A stretch of DNA of 64,000 bases from JALYRV01 sp036675475. Its GTDB lineage: Bacteria > Acidobacteriota > Vicinamibacteria > Vicinamibacterales > SCN-69-37. Below are positions 1 through 9,043 of the stretch, in pieces. Every line of letters begins with the position of its first letter. The stretch's first letter is position 1. The position numbers were made by a program, and so were the translations under genes. The notes below the pieces were generated by a model, which was not told the DNA's origin, did not search any database, and was given only the letters and a program-made list of their open reading frames with translations. The stretch covers positions 1-64,000 of the forward strand of contig JAKFEY010000002.1 in the NCBI GenBank assembly GCA_036675475.1, read 5' to 3'.

Positions 1-1554
1 CTGCGCGCGGCGCACGGGACGCTGCGCGGGTGCCGGCTGTGACGCGCGCTCCGTGCTGCTGCTGCCGCCGCGCGGACGCGCGGTCGACGTGCCGCGTGAT
101 TCGCCCGGCGTCTGCGGCGTGCGGGCACGCGGCTGTGCCTCGGGCGGCTCGGTGCCGCGCGGGCTGGCGCCGCGCTCGATCACCGCGCCCTCGCGCGGTA
201 CGGCCCGCGGACGATCGCCGCCCGAGCGGATGGTGTCCGTGGGGATGCGGCGCGGCCGCGCCGCCGGCACGCCCGCAAGCCCGCCTTCCGCGCCGCTGCC
301 GCTCAGCCCGTTGCCGCCCGATCGCGGAATCGCCGTGCCCCGCGGCACCGCCGTGCCCGATCTGACGCCGCCACGCGGCACCGCGCGGCCGGCCGCCGGC
401 GCAGCGCCGACGGGTACGATGTTGCCGCCGCGCGCGACCACCGCGACGCTGGTACCAATGAAGATGTCGGACGCGCTCCACGAGCGGCCGCCGAAGTGGC
501 GCTCGCGAATGAACGTCCACCCGCACCACGGATAGCCCGACGAGTAATTGCTGGCGTACACGTTCACGCGATAGATCGGATGGTCGTTCCAGCCGAGCGG
601 CGACCAGCCGACGTAGCCGGGCGACGAGGCCCAGGCCACCCATGCCGGCGCCCACCGGCGGCCTGGAATCCAGAACCACGCGCCGGCCGAGAAACCCCAG
701 CGGCCGAAATGATGCGTGGGCCACGCCCACGGATCGCGGCCGATCCACGTCCACCCGTAGCGCGGATAGCTGTGCCACCGGCCGTGCGCGTAGGGCTGCC
801 AGCTCGATCCCGCCAGCGGATACCAGACGTAGCCATGCGTCGGATCGGTGCGCCAGCTGCCGTGCGTGTCGAACACCGAGCCGTACGCATCGAGCTCGTC
901 CGGCAGGTACCGCACGGACACGGCTGACGCGTGCGCGCGGCGGCGGTTGTCGCTCCAGCGATCGAAGTCGTCCCACGATGCGGCGTTCGCCCACGGCCCG
1001 GCGTTGCCCGGGCCGCTGGCGTAGAAGGCCTGCGACGGCGCGCGCCCCACGGCGGCCACCGCGCGCTCGCCCGAGCGCAGCGCGGTGTCGCCGTGATCGT
1101 TGAGCAGCGCGCCAGCGCCGCGCAGCACCGCAAGCTCGGCGTCGCCGTTGGGCGCCACCGCCACGCGGTACTCGCCGCCCGGCTCGAGCTCCAGCGTCGC
1201 AGCCGGCGTATCCACACGAAGTGCCGCGCGCGCCTCGCGCGCAACCGTCCAGCGCACGCGCCCTTCCATGACGCGCACGAAGTCCTCGCGCAGGAAGTCC
1301 ACGACGGTGTGGCGATCGAGATGGAGCAGCGTGCCGTCGGCAAACAGAATCTCGACGCGGCCGCTGAGCGTGCGGACGCGATCGCCCTCGGTGAGCGTGA
1401 GATTCGACTCGATGTCTTCGCTGAGATCCTCGCGCTCGACGACCGCCCGGCCGTCGACACTCGAGACGTGTGCCGGTATCGAGAACTCAGTGGTCTGCGC
1501 GAAGACGGGCGAAGCCAGAACGACCAGCAGAGTGGTTGTGATGAGCGTACGCAT
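1..1554 (-). CDS. FecR-domain / DUF6600 secreted protein (3' end outside window)
   Basis: The frame is open from an ATG at 1554 to the window edge, so 518 codons are visible and the stop lies outside. A signal peptide ends at SPVFAQ (about residue 19). Residues about 30-140 look like a FecR-type sensor domain (GDRVRTLSGRVEILFADGT). Residues about 210-320 are rich in Trp, Tyr and Gly with repeated GxW/YP motifs (HGSWRTDPTHGYVWYP), as in the DUF6600 family. The rest is a low-complexity Arg/Pro/Gly/Thr tail with repeats of the type GTAVPRGTAIPR. Such proteins are exported and of unknown function. The gene diverges from dnaK. Confidence is high for the frame, moderate for the domain names. Confidence 0.8.
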   Translation of the reverse strand, partial: MRTLITTTLLVVLASPVFAQTTEFSIPAHVSSVDGRAVVEREDLSEDIESNLTLTEGDRVRTLSGRVEILFADGTLLHLDRHTVVDFLREDFVRVMEGRVRWTVAREARAALRVDTPAATLELEPGGEYRVAVAPNGDAELAVLRGAGALLNDHGDTALRSGERAVAAVGRAPSQAFYASGPGNAGPWANAASWDDFDRWSDNRRRAHASAVSVRYLPDELDAYGSVFDTHGSWRTDPTHGYVWYPLAGSSWQPYAHGRWHSYPRYGWTWIGRDPWAWPTHHFGRWGFSAGAWFWIPGRRWAPAWVAWASSPGYVGWSPLGWNDHPIYRVNVYASNYSSGYPWCGWTFIRERHFGGRSWSASDIFIGTSVAVVARGGNIVPVGAAPAAGRAVPRGGVRSGTAVPRGTAIPRSGGNGLSGSGAEGGLAGVPAARPRRIPTDTIRSGGDRPRAVPREGAVIERGASPRGTEPPEAQPRARTPQTPGESRGTSTARPRGGSSSTERASQPAPAQRPVRRAQ

Positions 1555-1626
1555 TGCAGACAAACCCCGGGGGAGCAAGCGGGGGCTGGCGACCCCGACA
1601 GGCAGGCAATTAAAGGATAACAGGGA

Positions 1627-1656
1627 ATCGAGAATTGGTGAATTAAGAGTTAGCGA
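1627..1656. repeat. Single-arm word repeat (AGAATTGGTG / AATTAAGAGTTAG type)
   Basis: This AT-rich stretch between the divergent FecR and dnaK genes uses the same words (GAATTGGTGA, AATTAAGAGTTAG) as the inverted-arm array at 8446-8549. Only one arm is visible here, just upstream of the dnaK promoter. Confidence 0.45.
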
Positions 1657-1660
1657 AGTG

Positions 1661-1681
1661 ATTGACAGGTGGACACTCAAG
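1661..1681 (+). promoter_or_regulatory. HAIR-like HspR operator in the dnaK promoter
   Basis: The bases ATTGACA-N7-ACTCAAG compare with the actinobacterial HspR operator HAIR (CTTGAGT-N7-ACTCAAG). The right half matches 7/7, the left half 4/7, and the spacing is exact. The site covers the -35 box and spacer of the dnaK promoter, a position suited to repression. The HspR-like repressor is the third gene of the same operon, so autoregulation is a direct inference. Confidence 0.6.
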
Positions 1682-1690
1682 TTTTATTAT
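1662..1690 (+). promoter_or_regulatory. Sigma-70-type promoter of dnaK-dnaJ-hspR
   Basis: A -35 TTGACA (1662-1667) and a -10 TATTAT (1685-1690) are separated by exactly 17 bases. Transcription would start near 1697, giving a leader of about 48 bases. A ribosome binding site GAGGA lies at 1730-1734, 10 bases before the dnaK ATG. The promoter overlaps the HAIR-like operator. Confidence 0.7.
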
Positions 1691-1744
1691 TGGTGTGATA
1701 TAAAGCGTTGAACGGCCCCAGCCGTTCTTGAGGACAACAGAACA

Positions 1745-3667
<1,923 letters not shown>

Positions 3668-4789
3668 GTGGATTTCTACGTCATCCTCGGTCTGGGGCGG
3701 GAGGCGACGCTCGCTGATGTGAAGCGGGCGTATCGCCGCCTCGCGCGCCGGTATCACCCGGACATCAACCCGGGTGACGACACGGCCGCGGCCATCTTCC
3801 GCCGCGTGGCCGAGGCGTACGAAATCCTGAGCGACCCGAAGCGGCGGCGGCAGTACGACGTCGCGGACCGCGCCGGGGCGTCTGGTGGCGCGCACGCCGG
3901 GGGAGCGCACGGCGGGGTCGCGCAGGGCTTCAGCCCTGCGATCGAATTCGAGGGCTTCGACTTCACCACGCTGGCGGAAGGCCGCGAGGCCGGCACGTTC
4001 AGCGAATTGTTCGCCGAAGTCTTTCAGCCGCCGGCGGCCTCGGGCGCTCCGCGTGCCGGTGCCGAGCTGCATGTCGAGCTGCCGATCGCGTTTCAGCAGG
4101 CGATGCGCGGCGGCGAGTTTCCGGTCACGGTCACGCGGCAGGAGCGCTGCGGCGACTGCGAGGGCTCCGGCATGCGCCGGCGCGCCGAAACGCGGTGCGC
4201 GCGCTGCCAGGGCAGCGGCACCGTGCGCTGGGCGCGCGGCCACATGGTGTTCTCGAAGAATTGCGTCACGTGCGGCGGCACCGGGCGCCTGCGCGAGCAG
4301 GCCTGCGCGACGTGCGGGGCGATGGGCGTGTTTCCGCGCCGCGAAACCATTCTGGTGCCCGTGCCGCCAGGCACGAGCGACGGCCAGGCGATTCGCATCG
4401 CGAAAAAGGGGCACGCCGGCGCCGGCGGGGAAGCGTCAGGTGATCTCGTCGTGCGCGTGCGCGTGGCGCCGCACCAGGGCTTCCGGCGCGACGGCCTCGA
4501 TCTGCACCTCACGGTGCCGATCGGCGTGCACGAGGCAGCGCTGGGCGCGCGCGTCGAGGTGCCGGCGCTCGACGGCACCGCGCGTTTGCGCGTGCCGGCG
4601 GGCACCCAGACAGGGCAGCGGTTCCGGTTGCGCGGCCGGGGCATCCCGTCGGCCACCGGCGAGTCGGGGGATCTGGTGATTGAAGTGAAGCTCGTGCTGC
4701 CGCCCGCGCTCGATGAGCGATCGAAGAGCCTGCTCGAGGAGTTCGGGCGGCTCAATCCCGCGGACGTGCGGAAGGACCTGTTCGCATGA
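3668..4789 (+). CDS. dnaJ: Co-chaperone DnaJ (Hsp40) with a REP-encoded linker
   Basis: DnaJ delivers clients to DnaK and stimulates its ATPase. The J domain covers residues 1-65 with HPD at 30-32. Four zinc-binding CxxC repeats follow (CGDCEGSG at 161, CARCQGSG about 177, CVTCGGTG about 199, CATCGAMG about 213; the last lacks the usual internal Gly). The C-terminal beta domains reach residue 373. The start is the GTG abutting the dnaK stop. The usual Gly/Phe linker is short and contains GGVAQGFSPA (residues 82-91), which is the translation of a 20-bp REP palindrome at 3921-3940. The ATG of hspR overlaps the stop. Confidence 0.96.
   Translation: MDFYVILGLGREATLADVKRAYRRLARRYHPDINPGDDTAAAIFRRVAEAYEILSDPKRRRQYDVADRAGASGGAHAGGAHGGVAQGFSPAIEFEGFDFTTLAEGREAGTFSELFAEVFQPPAASGAPRAGAELHVELPIAFQQAMRGGEFPVTVTRQERCGDCEGSGMRRRAETRCARCQGSGTVRWARGHMVFSKNCVTCGGTGRLREQACATCGAMGVFPRRETILVPVPPGTSDGQAIRIAKKGHAGAGGEASGDLVVRVRVAPHQGFRRDGLDLHLTVPIGVHEAALGARVEVPALDGTARLRVPAGTQTGQRFRLRGRGIPSATGESGDLVIEVKLVLPPALDERSKSLLEEFGRLNPADVRKDLFA
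3917..3940 (+). repeat. REP palindrome inside dnaJ
   Basis: The perfect 20-bp palindrome CGCAGGGCTTCAGCCCTGCG (3921-3940) follows GTCG, a one-base variant of the GTAG seen at the other copies, and the preceding GGG is shared as well. It is read in frame as VAQGFSP within the DnaJ linker. The same element occurs at 54244-54267 and 61513-61536. Confidence 0.8.
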
Positions 4790-5211
4790 GCGACAGATCG
4801 CAGCGCGCGGGCAAGGCGTACTACATGATCAGCGTGGTGGCGCAGAAGTACAACATCCACCCGCAGACGCTCCGCCTCTACGAACGGGAAGGCCTGCTCA
4901 AGCCGTCGCGCACCGACGGCAACACGCGCCTGTACTCCGACGAGGATCTCGAACAGCTCGAAACCATTCTCTCGCTCACGCGCGATCTCGGCGTGAACCT
5001 CGCGGGCGTGGAAATCATTCTCAACATGCGCCGCAAGATCGAGCGGATGCAGGGCGAAGTCAACGAGTTCATGGACTACGTGCGCCGCGAGCTGTCGCGC
5101 GGCCTCGGCGACTGGGAGCAGCGCCTCAACACCGCCATCGTCAAGTCGCGTCCGGCCGATCTCGTCAAGCGCGAGGCGCCGCCGAAAGTCGAGAAGAGCG
5201 ATCCGCGGTAG
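4786..5211 (+). CDS. hspR: Heat-shock repressor HspR (MerR-type)
   Basis: This 141-residue regulator has the MerR-type winged helix-turn-helix (KYNIHPQTLRLYEREGLLKP, then SRTDGNTRLYSDEDLEQL), followed by the NLAGVEIIL helix typical of HspR and a coiled C-terminal part. HspR binds HAIR operators upstream of dnaK and releases them under heat stress, with DnaK acting as a corepressor in Streptomyces. The ATG overlaps the dnaJ stop (ATGA), so translation is coupled. The HAIR-like site at 1661-1681 is its likely target. The same fold occurs in other MerR regulators, but the operon position and HPQTLR motif favour HspR. Confidence 0.9.
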   Translation: MSDRSQRAGKAYYMISVVAQKYNIHPQTLRLYEREGLLKPSRTDGNTRLYSDEDLEQLETILSLTRDLGVNLAGVEIILNMRRKIERMQGEVNEFMDYVRRELSRGLGDWEQRLNTAIVKSRPADLVKREAPPKVEKSDPR

Positions 5212-5217
5212 ATCGTT

Positions 5218-5223
5218 TATGAT
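5218..5223 (+). promoter_or_regulatory. -10 box for leaderless start of the DnaC-like gene
   Basis: TATGAT ends 7 bases before the GTG at 5231, which would place the transcript start at or next to the start codon. It lies in the short gap after hspR. Confidence 0.45.
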
Positions 5224-5230
5224 CGGGCGC

Positions 5231-6103
5231 GTGGCGTGCCCGATTTGCGACGACACTGGCTGGAAGGCGCTCGAGGTCAAGGGTGTTCGGCGAGTCGTCA
5301 GATGTGATTGCTGGAAGTCGGCGGTAGCCGGCACGCTGCTCGCCGACGCGCGCATTCCTTCCCGCTACAACAAGTGCGACTTCACGACGTTTGAAACCAA
5401 CTTCGACAGCCACCGCGACGCCCACCGGCGTGCCGTCGAGTTCGCTGAGCGCTTTCCCGTCGTGGATCGGGGGTTATTGTTCTACGGCCCCCCCGGCGTC
5501 GGTAAGACGCACCTCGCGACCGCCATTCTCAAGGACGTCATCAGGACCAAGAACGCGCGCGGCAAGTTCTACGAGACGAGCGAGCTGCTGCGGCTGCTGC
5601 GCGAAACCTACGGCACCGGCACGCGCGTCAACGAGATGGACATCCTGCGGCCCGTCATGGAAGCCGACCTGCTCGTCTTGGACGATCTCGGACAGGAAAA
5701 GACTTCCGACTGGGTGCAGGAGACCCTGGGGCTCGTCATCAATACGCGCTATGCCAGCCGCCGTCCGCTGATTATCACGACCAATCTGGACGACGGCCCC
5801 GACACGACGGACCCCAACTCGTTCGTTTATCGAATCGGACTGCGCAACAGGTCTCGTTTGAAAGAGATGTGCGATTGGGTGCAGATGTCCGGACACGACG
5901 TCCGTGAGATTGGCCCGCATCCGACAGCCGATGAGCTCGCGCGCTATCAGATGCGCTCGCCAGGCGGCCAGCCCGCGTCCGGCCGCAAGCCGTCGATGAA
6001 AGTGCAGGACGTCAAGCCGCGCGGCCAGCTCAAGTCACGCATCCCCACCGACAAGGACCCACGCACCGAGTTAAAGTGGACGGGTGGGAAGGCCGGCACA
6101 TAG
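5231..6103 (+). CDS. DnaC/IstB-like AAA+ ATPase, probable helicase loader
   Basis: The 290-residue protein begins with a zinc-finger-like CPICDDTGW...CDC segment (residues 3-30), as in DnaI/DnaC-type loaders. It has Walker A GPPGVGKTHLA (about residue 86) and Walker B LLVLDDLG (about 150), with an arginine-rich end of the ATPase core (YRIGLRNRSRLKEM). The C-terminal tail of about 60 residues is basic and probably disordered. The GTG at 5231 is chosen because it gives MACPICDDTGW and lies 7 bases after a -10 box; an ATG at 5219 in the same frame is the alternative. The role in loading replicative helicase is inferred from the family; no transposase is adjacent, which argues against IstB. Confidence 0.8.
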   Translation: MACPICDDTGWKALEVKGVRRVVRCDCWKSAVAGTLLADARIPSRYNKCDFTTFETNFDSHRDAHRRAVEFAERFPVVDRGLLFYGPPGVGKTHLATAILKDVIRTKNARGKFYETSELLRLLRETYGTGTRVNEMDILRPVMEADLLVLDDLGQEKTSDWVQETLGLVINTRYASRRPLIITTNLDDGPDTTDPNSFVYRIGLRNRSRLKEMCDWVQMSGHDVREIGPHPTADELARYQMRSPGGQPASGRKPSMKVQDVKPRGQLKSRIPTDKDPRTELKWTGGKAGT

Positions 6104-7337
6104 ATCACCAGATCACCAGATCACCAGATCGCCAGATCCCGCGGGCCTCTATCTTCACATCCCGTTCTGCGCCTCCATCTGCAACTACTGCAACTTCAAT
6201 CGCGGGCTGCTCGATGAGGGCCTGAAGCGGGCGTACGTCTCGGCCCTCGAGCGCGAGGTCGCGCTGCGCGGACAAGGACGCGAGGGAGCGGAGCGGGGCA
6301 TGGGGGCCCCGCGAGTAACCGAGCCAGGCGGGGTGCAGGGGTCCCCGCCGGAAAGCATCGACACCATTTATTTCGGCGGCGGCACGCCGTCGCTGCTGTC
6401 GCCCGGCGAGGCGTCGCGGCTCATCCAGGCCTGCCGCGGCGCGTTCGACATCCGTTCCGATGTCGAAGTGACCTTCGAGGTCAATCCCGAAACCGTGGAC
6501 CGCGCCAAGCTCGCCGCGTTTCGCGAGGCCGGCGTCAATCGCCTCAGCTTCGGCGTGCAGTCGTTCGACGATGAGGAATTGCAGCGCCTCGATCGGCGGC
6601 ACGACGCGGCGCGCGCGCGCGCCGCGATGGCCGATGCCCGCGCGGCCGGCTTCGACAACGTCAGCCTGGATCTGATGATGTGGCTGCCGGGTCAAACCAT
6701 CGAGCGCTGGCGCGCGAACGTCGACGCGCTGATTGCGCTCGAGCCCGAACATGCATCGCTCTATCTGCTCGAGATCTATCCGAACGCGCCGTTGAAAGAC
6801 GCGATGGCGCGCGCGGCCTGGTCGCGCGCGCCTGACGATGATGCGGCGGAGATGTATGAGCAGGCGATGGCCATGCTCGAGCTCGCGGGATACGAGCAGT
6901 ACGAAATTTCAAATGTGGCGAGGCCCGGCCGCGAGTCGCGGCACAACGTCAAATATTGGACAGGGGGCGCGTGGCACGGGCTCGGCGCCGGCGCCCATGG
7001 CACGGTGGGCACGCGGCGCTGGCGGAACATCGCCGACACCCGCGCGTTCATTTCGGCGGTCGATCGCGGCCTTCTGCCCGAGGCCGAAACGGCCGCGCTC
7101 ACGCGCGACGAGCAACTGCAGGAGGCCCTGTTCATGGGGCTGCGGCTGTCGCGCGGCATCGACCTCGCGGAACTTGGCGCCGCGTTTGGTGTCGATCTTC
7201 GGGCCCGCTTTGGCGCGCGGCTCGAACCCTGTGTCGAAGCCGGCCTGATTGACCGGTTCCGCTATGATGCGGGGCGCCTCAGCCTGACCCGCCGGGGGCA
7301 GTTGCTGGCCAACGAGGTGCTGGCACTGTTCGTGTAA
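6084..7337 (+). CDS. hemW: HemW-like radical SAM heme chaperone
   Basis: HemW resembles coproporphyrinogen III dehydrogenase but acts as a heme-binding chaperone. The radical SAM motif CASICNYC sits in LYLHIPFCASICNYC near the N-terminus, followed by YFGGGTPSLL, EVNPETV and SFGVQSFDD, all typical. The HemN C-terminal domain ends the 417 residues. The only available start is GTG 6084, overlapping the previous gene by 20 bases, so the first 20 residues are translated from an 8-base tandem repeat. An extra segment of about 25 Gly/Pro/Arg-rich residues encoded by 6271-6351 lies before SIDTIYFGGG and contains two GC-rich palindromes. Confidence 0.88.
   Translation: MGRPAHRSPDHQITRSPDPAGLYLHIPFCASICNYCNFNRGLLDEGLKRAYVSALEREVALRGQGREGAERGMGAPRVTEPGGVQGSPPESIDTIYFGGGTPSLLSPGEASRLIQACRGAFDIRSDVEVTFEVNPETVDRAKLAAFREAGVNRLSFGVQSFDDEELQRLDRRHDAARARAAMADARAAGFDNVSLDLMMWLPGQTIERWRANVDALIALEPEHASLYLLEIYPNAPLKDAMARAAWSRAPDDDAAEMYEQAMAMLELAGYEQYEISNVARPGRESRHNVKYWTGGAWHGLGAGAHGTVGTRRWRNIADTRAFISAVDRGLLPEAETAALTRDEQLQEALFMGLRLSRGIDLAELGAAFGVDLRARFGARLEPCVEAGLIDRFRYDAGRLSLTRRGQLLANEVLALFV
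6102..6138. repeat. 8-base tandem repeat AGATCACC
   Basis: About 4.5 copies of AGATCACC (the fourth copy AGATCGCC) fill the junction between the DnaC-like gene and hemW. It begins in the stop codon of the former and would be translated as the N-terminus of HemW (PDHQITRSPD). Confidence 0.85.
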
Positions 7338-7385
7338 ACTATCGGTTCGCCTCGTCGCTATTGTTGTCCGCAGGAGGAGATGTTG

Positions 7386-7886
7386 ATGCGTTCGTTCGTG
7401 ACGTTGCCGGTGACCCGGCTCATGATGGCCCTGGTGGCGGTGCTCGCGGTGTCGACCGTGGCGTCGGCGCAGGATCCGCAGACCCCGCCGCCGGCCGCAG
7501 CGCCGGCGCCCGCCGCCCAGCCCGACCAGCTGAAGTTCACGACGCCCACGGCGATCGTGTTCAATCTGATCAAGGCGGACAAGACGGCCGACTTCGAGGC
7601 CGTGTGGACCGAGATCAAGGCGGGCCTCGCGAAGAGCGCGAAACCCGAGCTGCAGCAGCAGGCCGCGAGCCTCAAGATGTACAAGCTCGCGCTGGAGCTG
7701 CCCGCCGGCCAGAATCCGATCTACGTGTTCTATATCGATCCGGTGCCGAACGCGACGTTCGACCCCACCAAGATCCTTTTCGAATCCGGCGCGTTCGAGC
7801 GGCCCAAGGCCGACGAGCTCTACGCCAAGTTGAAGGACTGCTACGCGCAGATCCAGCCGTGGCCGCTCGTCGCCTTCGGCGGCTAG
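7386..7886 (+). CDS. Secreted protein of unknown function, first tandem paralog
   Basis: The ATG at 7386 follows AGGAGG (7372-7377) with 8 bases between; ATG 7380 is too close. A signal peptide (LMMALVAVLAVSTVASAQ) is followed by a Pro/Ala linker of about 20 residues and a domain of about 115 residues. I do not recognise the family. It is clearly related to the next gene: both share IxFNxIKAxxTADFE, LQxxAxSxKxYK, YIFYxD, PxKIL and ELYxKLK blocks. The protein is probably periplasmic. No catalytic motif is visible. Confidence 0.82.
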   Translation: MRSFVTLPVTRLMMALVAVLAVSTVASAQDPQTPPPAAAPAPAAQPDQLKFTTPTAIVFNLIKADKTADFEAVWTEIKAGLAKSAKPELQQQAASLKMYKLALELPAGQNPIYVFYIDPVPNATFDPTKILFESGAFERPKADELYAKLKDCYAQIQPWPLVAFGG

Positions 7887-7917
7887 CCAAACTGCAGTGA
7901 GGACAACAGGTACTTCT

Positions 7918-8448
7918 ATGTCGAACCGAATCATCATCAGTGCACTCAGCGCGTCGATCCTGCTCGGAACGGCCGCCGCCGCCCAGGCGCAGACGCAGCA
8001 GACGCCGCCGCCGACCACGCCGCCGGCGCAGCAGCCTGCCGCCCCCGCGCAGCCGACCGAGCCCGCGCTCGGCTTTACGAGCGATGCCGGCATGATCTTC
8101 AACGTCATCAAGGCGGCCGGCACGGCCGACTTCGAGATGGTGCTTGGCCGTCTGCGCGAGGCGCTGCAGAAGAGCGAGAACCCCGCCCGCAAGCAGCAGG
8201 CCGCCAGCTGGAAGGTGTACAAGTCCACCGACCCGTCAGCCGACGGCAACGTGCTCTACATCTTCATGTTCGATAACGCCGTGAAGGGCGCCGACTACGA
8301 CCCCGTCAAGATTCTCTCGGAGGCGTTCCCGACCGAGGTCAACGACCTCTACGAGAAGCTGAAGGCCGCGTACGCGACCATGAACAAGGCGGGCCTCGCC
8401 AAGATCATGGACATGAGCGCGATGGGCATGAAAGAAATTCAGAATTAG
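7918..8448 (+). CDS. Secreted protein of unknown function, second tandem paralog
   Basis: This 176-residue paralog of the upstream gene has a signal peptide ending about TAAAAQAQ, a Pro/Gln/Ala linker and the same domain (MIFNVIKAAGTADFEMVLGR, YIFMFDNAV, PVKILSEAFPTEVNDLYEKLK). The ATG at 7918 follows GTGAGGA (7897-7903), and the leader GAGGACAACAG resembles that of dnaK. It is separated from its paralog by 31 bases, so they form an operon. The stop lies at the start of an inverted word array that holds a terminator. Function unknown. Confidence 0.82.
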   Translation: MSNRIIISALSASILLGTAAAAQAQTQQTPPPTTPPAQQPAAPAQPTEPALGFTSDAGMIFNVIKAAGTADFEMVLGRLREALQKSENPARKQQAASWKVYKSTDPSADGNVLYIFMFDNAVKGADYDPVKILSEAFPTEVNDLYEKLKAAYATMNKAGLAKIMDMSAMGMKEIQN

Positions 8449-8549
8449 TGAGTTAAGAATTAAGAATTGGTTCGCGAACGGGGGCGGCCTTACGGCTTGC
8501 CCCCGTTTTCGTTTAACACGCAACTCTTAACTCTTAACTCACCAACTCA
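8446..8549. repeat. Inverted word array (AGTTAAG / AATTAAG) around a terminator
   Basis: The left arm (8446-8470) and the right arm (8519-8549) are inverted imperfect copies built from 7-base words such as AGTTAAG, AATTAAG and AGTTGGTG. They begin at the stop codons of the convergent genes on each side and enclose a GC-rich hairpin terminator at 8477-8514. Confidence 0.75.
8477..8514 (+). terminator. Rho-independent terminator between convergent genes
   Basis: The arms AACGGGGGC (8477-8485) and GCCCCCGTT (8499-8507) form a 9-bp stem with a further inner GCC/GGC pairing, followed by TTTTCGTTT. It would end transcripts from the + strand paralog pair. Confidence 0.75.
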
Positions 8550-9020
8550 GAATTTCAGGTTTAGGCCCGCGTAGAAACGCTGAACGGTGGGGTGCAGCGG
8601 TTCGCCGCGCAGGTTGAAGATGCGGTAGTCCAGGCGCGCGCGGACGGGGCCGAGCAGGCCGAACTTCACGCCGCCGCCGATGTTGGTGCCGACGTTGGTT
8701 TCCTGCGCGTCGCCCAGCCGCTCGCGATACGCGCCGGCGCCCGCGGTCGCATAGAACTGCAGGCGGCTGAAGGGCGTCTGCACCAGAATGTTGCCCATGC
8801 CGGTCGTGAGCGACGGCCGCGCCTTCAGGGCATCCTCCGCCGAGTTCGCGTACTCGAACTCGAAGGCGACCACCAGCAGCCCGATGCCGGCCGAGAACCC
8901 GCGCGTCATGTGGGCGTCCGGCTTGTTCAGAAAACCGAGAAACAGCGTCGCGTCGGCAAACGCCGGCGCCGGCACCGCGATGAGTCCTGCCACGAGCGCC
9001 GCACGAAGAAGTCTGCGCAT
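8547..9020 (-). CDS. Small outer-membrane beta-barrel-like protein
   Basis: The 157-residue product starts with a signal peptide (MRRLLRAALVAGLIAVPAPAFA). Alternating hydrophobic/polar strands follow (GIGLLVVAFEFEYA, LQFYATAGAGAYRER, VRARLDYRIFNLRG), and it ends in Phe (FYAGLNLKF), as outer-membrane barrels do. Glycine-rich strands such as NIGGGVKFGL fit an OmpA/OmpW-type 8-strand barrel. ATG 9020 lies 6 bases after TATCCT on the - strand, so the transcript may be leaderless. Ligand and role are unknown. Confidence 0.78.
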   Translation of the reverse strand: MRRLLRAALVAGLIAVPAPAFADATLFLGFLNKPDAHMTRGFSAGIGLLVVAFEFEYANSAEDALKARPSLTTGMGNILVQTPFSRLQFYATAGAGAYRERLGDAQETNVGTNIGGGVKFGLLGPVRARLDYRIFNLRGEPLHPTVQRFYAGLNLKF

Positions 9021-9026
9021 GGGCAC

Positions 9027-9036
9027 AGGATACAAT
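9027..9036. promoter_or_regulatory. Overlapping divergent -10 boxes
   Basis: On the + strand TACAAT (9031-9036) lies 7 bases before GTG 9044. On the - strand TATCCT (9032 to 9027) lies 6 bases before ATG 9020. The two boxes share two base pairs, so the divergent genes are separated only by these elements and both transcripts would be leaderless. Confidence 0.5.
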
Positions 9037-9043
9037 GCGTTCA

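Noticed and set aside
1627..1700. CIRCE operator upstream of dnaK
   Set aside because: The CIRCE arms (TTAGCACTC/GAGTGCTAA) are not present; the HAIR-like site with HspR in the operon explains the region better.
5231..6103. IstB transposition helper of an IS21 element
   Set aside because: No istA transposase or terminal inverted repeats are adjacent, and the N-terminal zinc-like segment fits helicase loader-type proteins.
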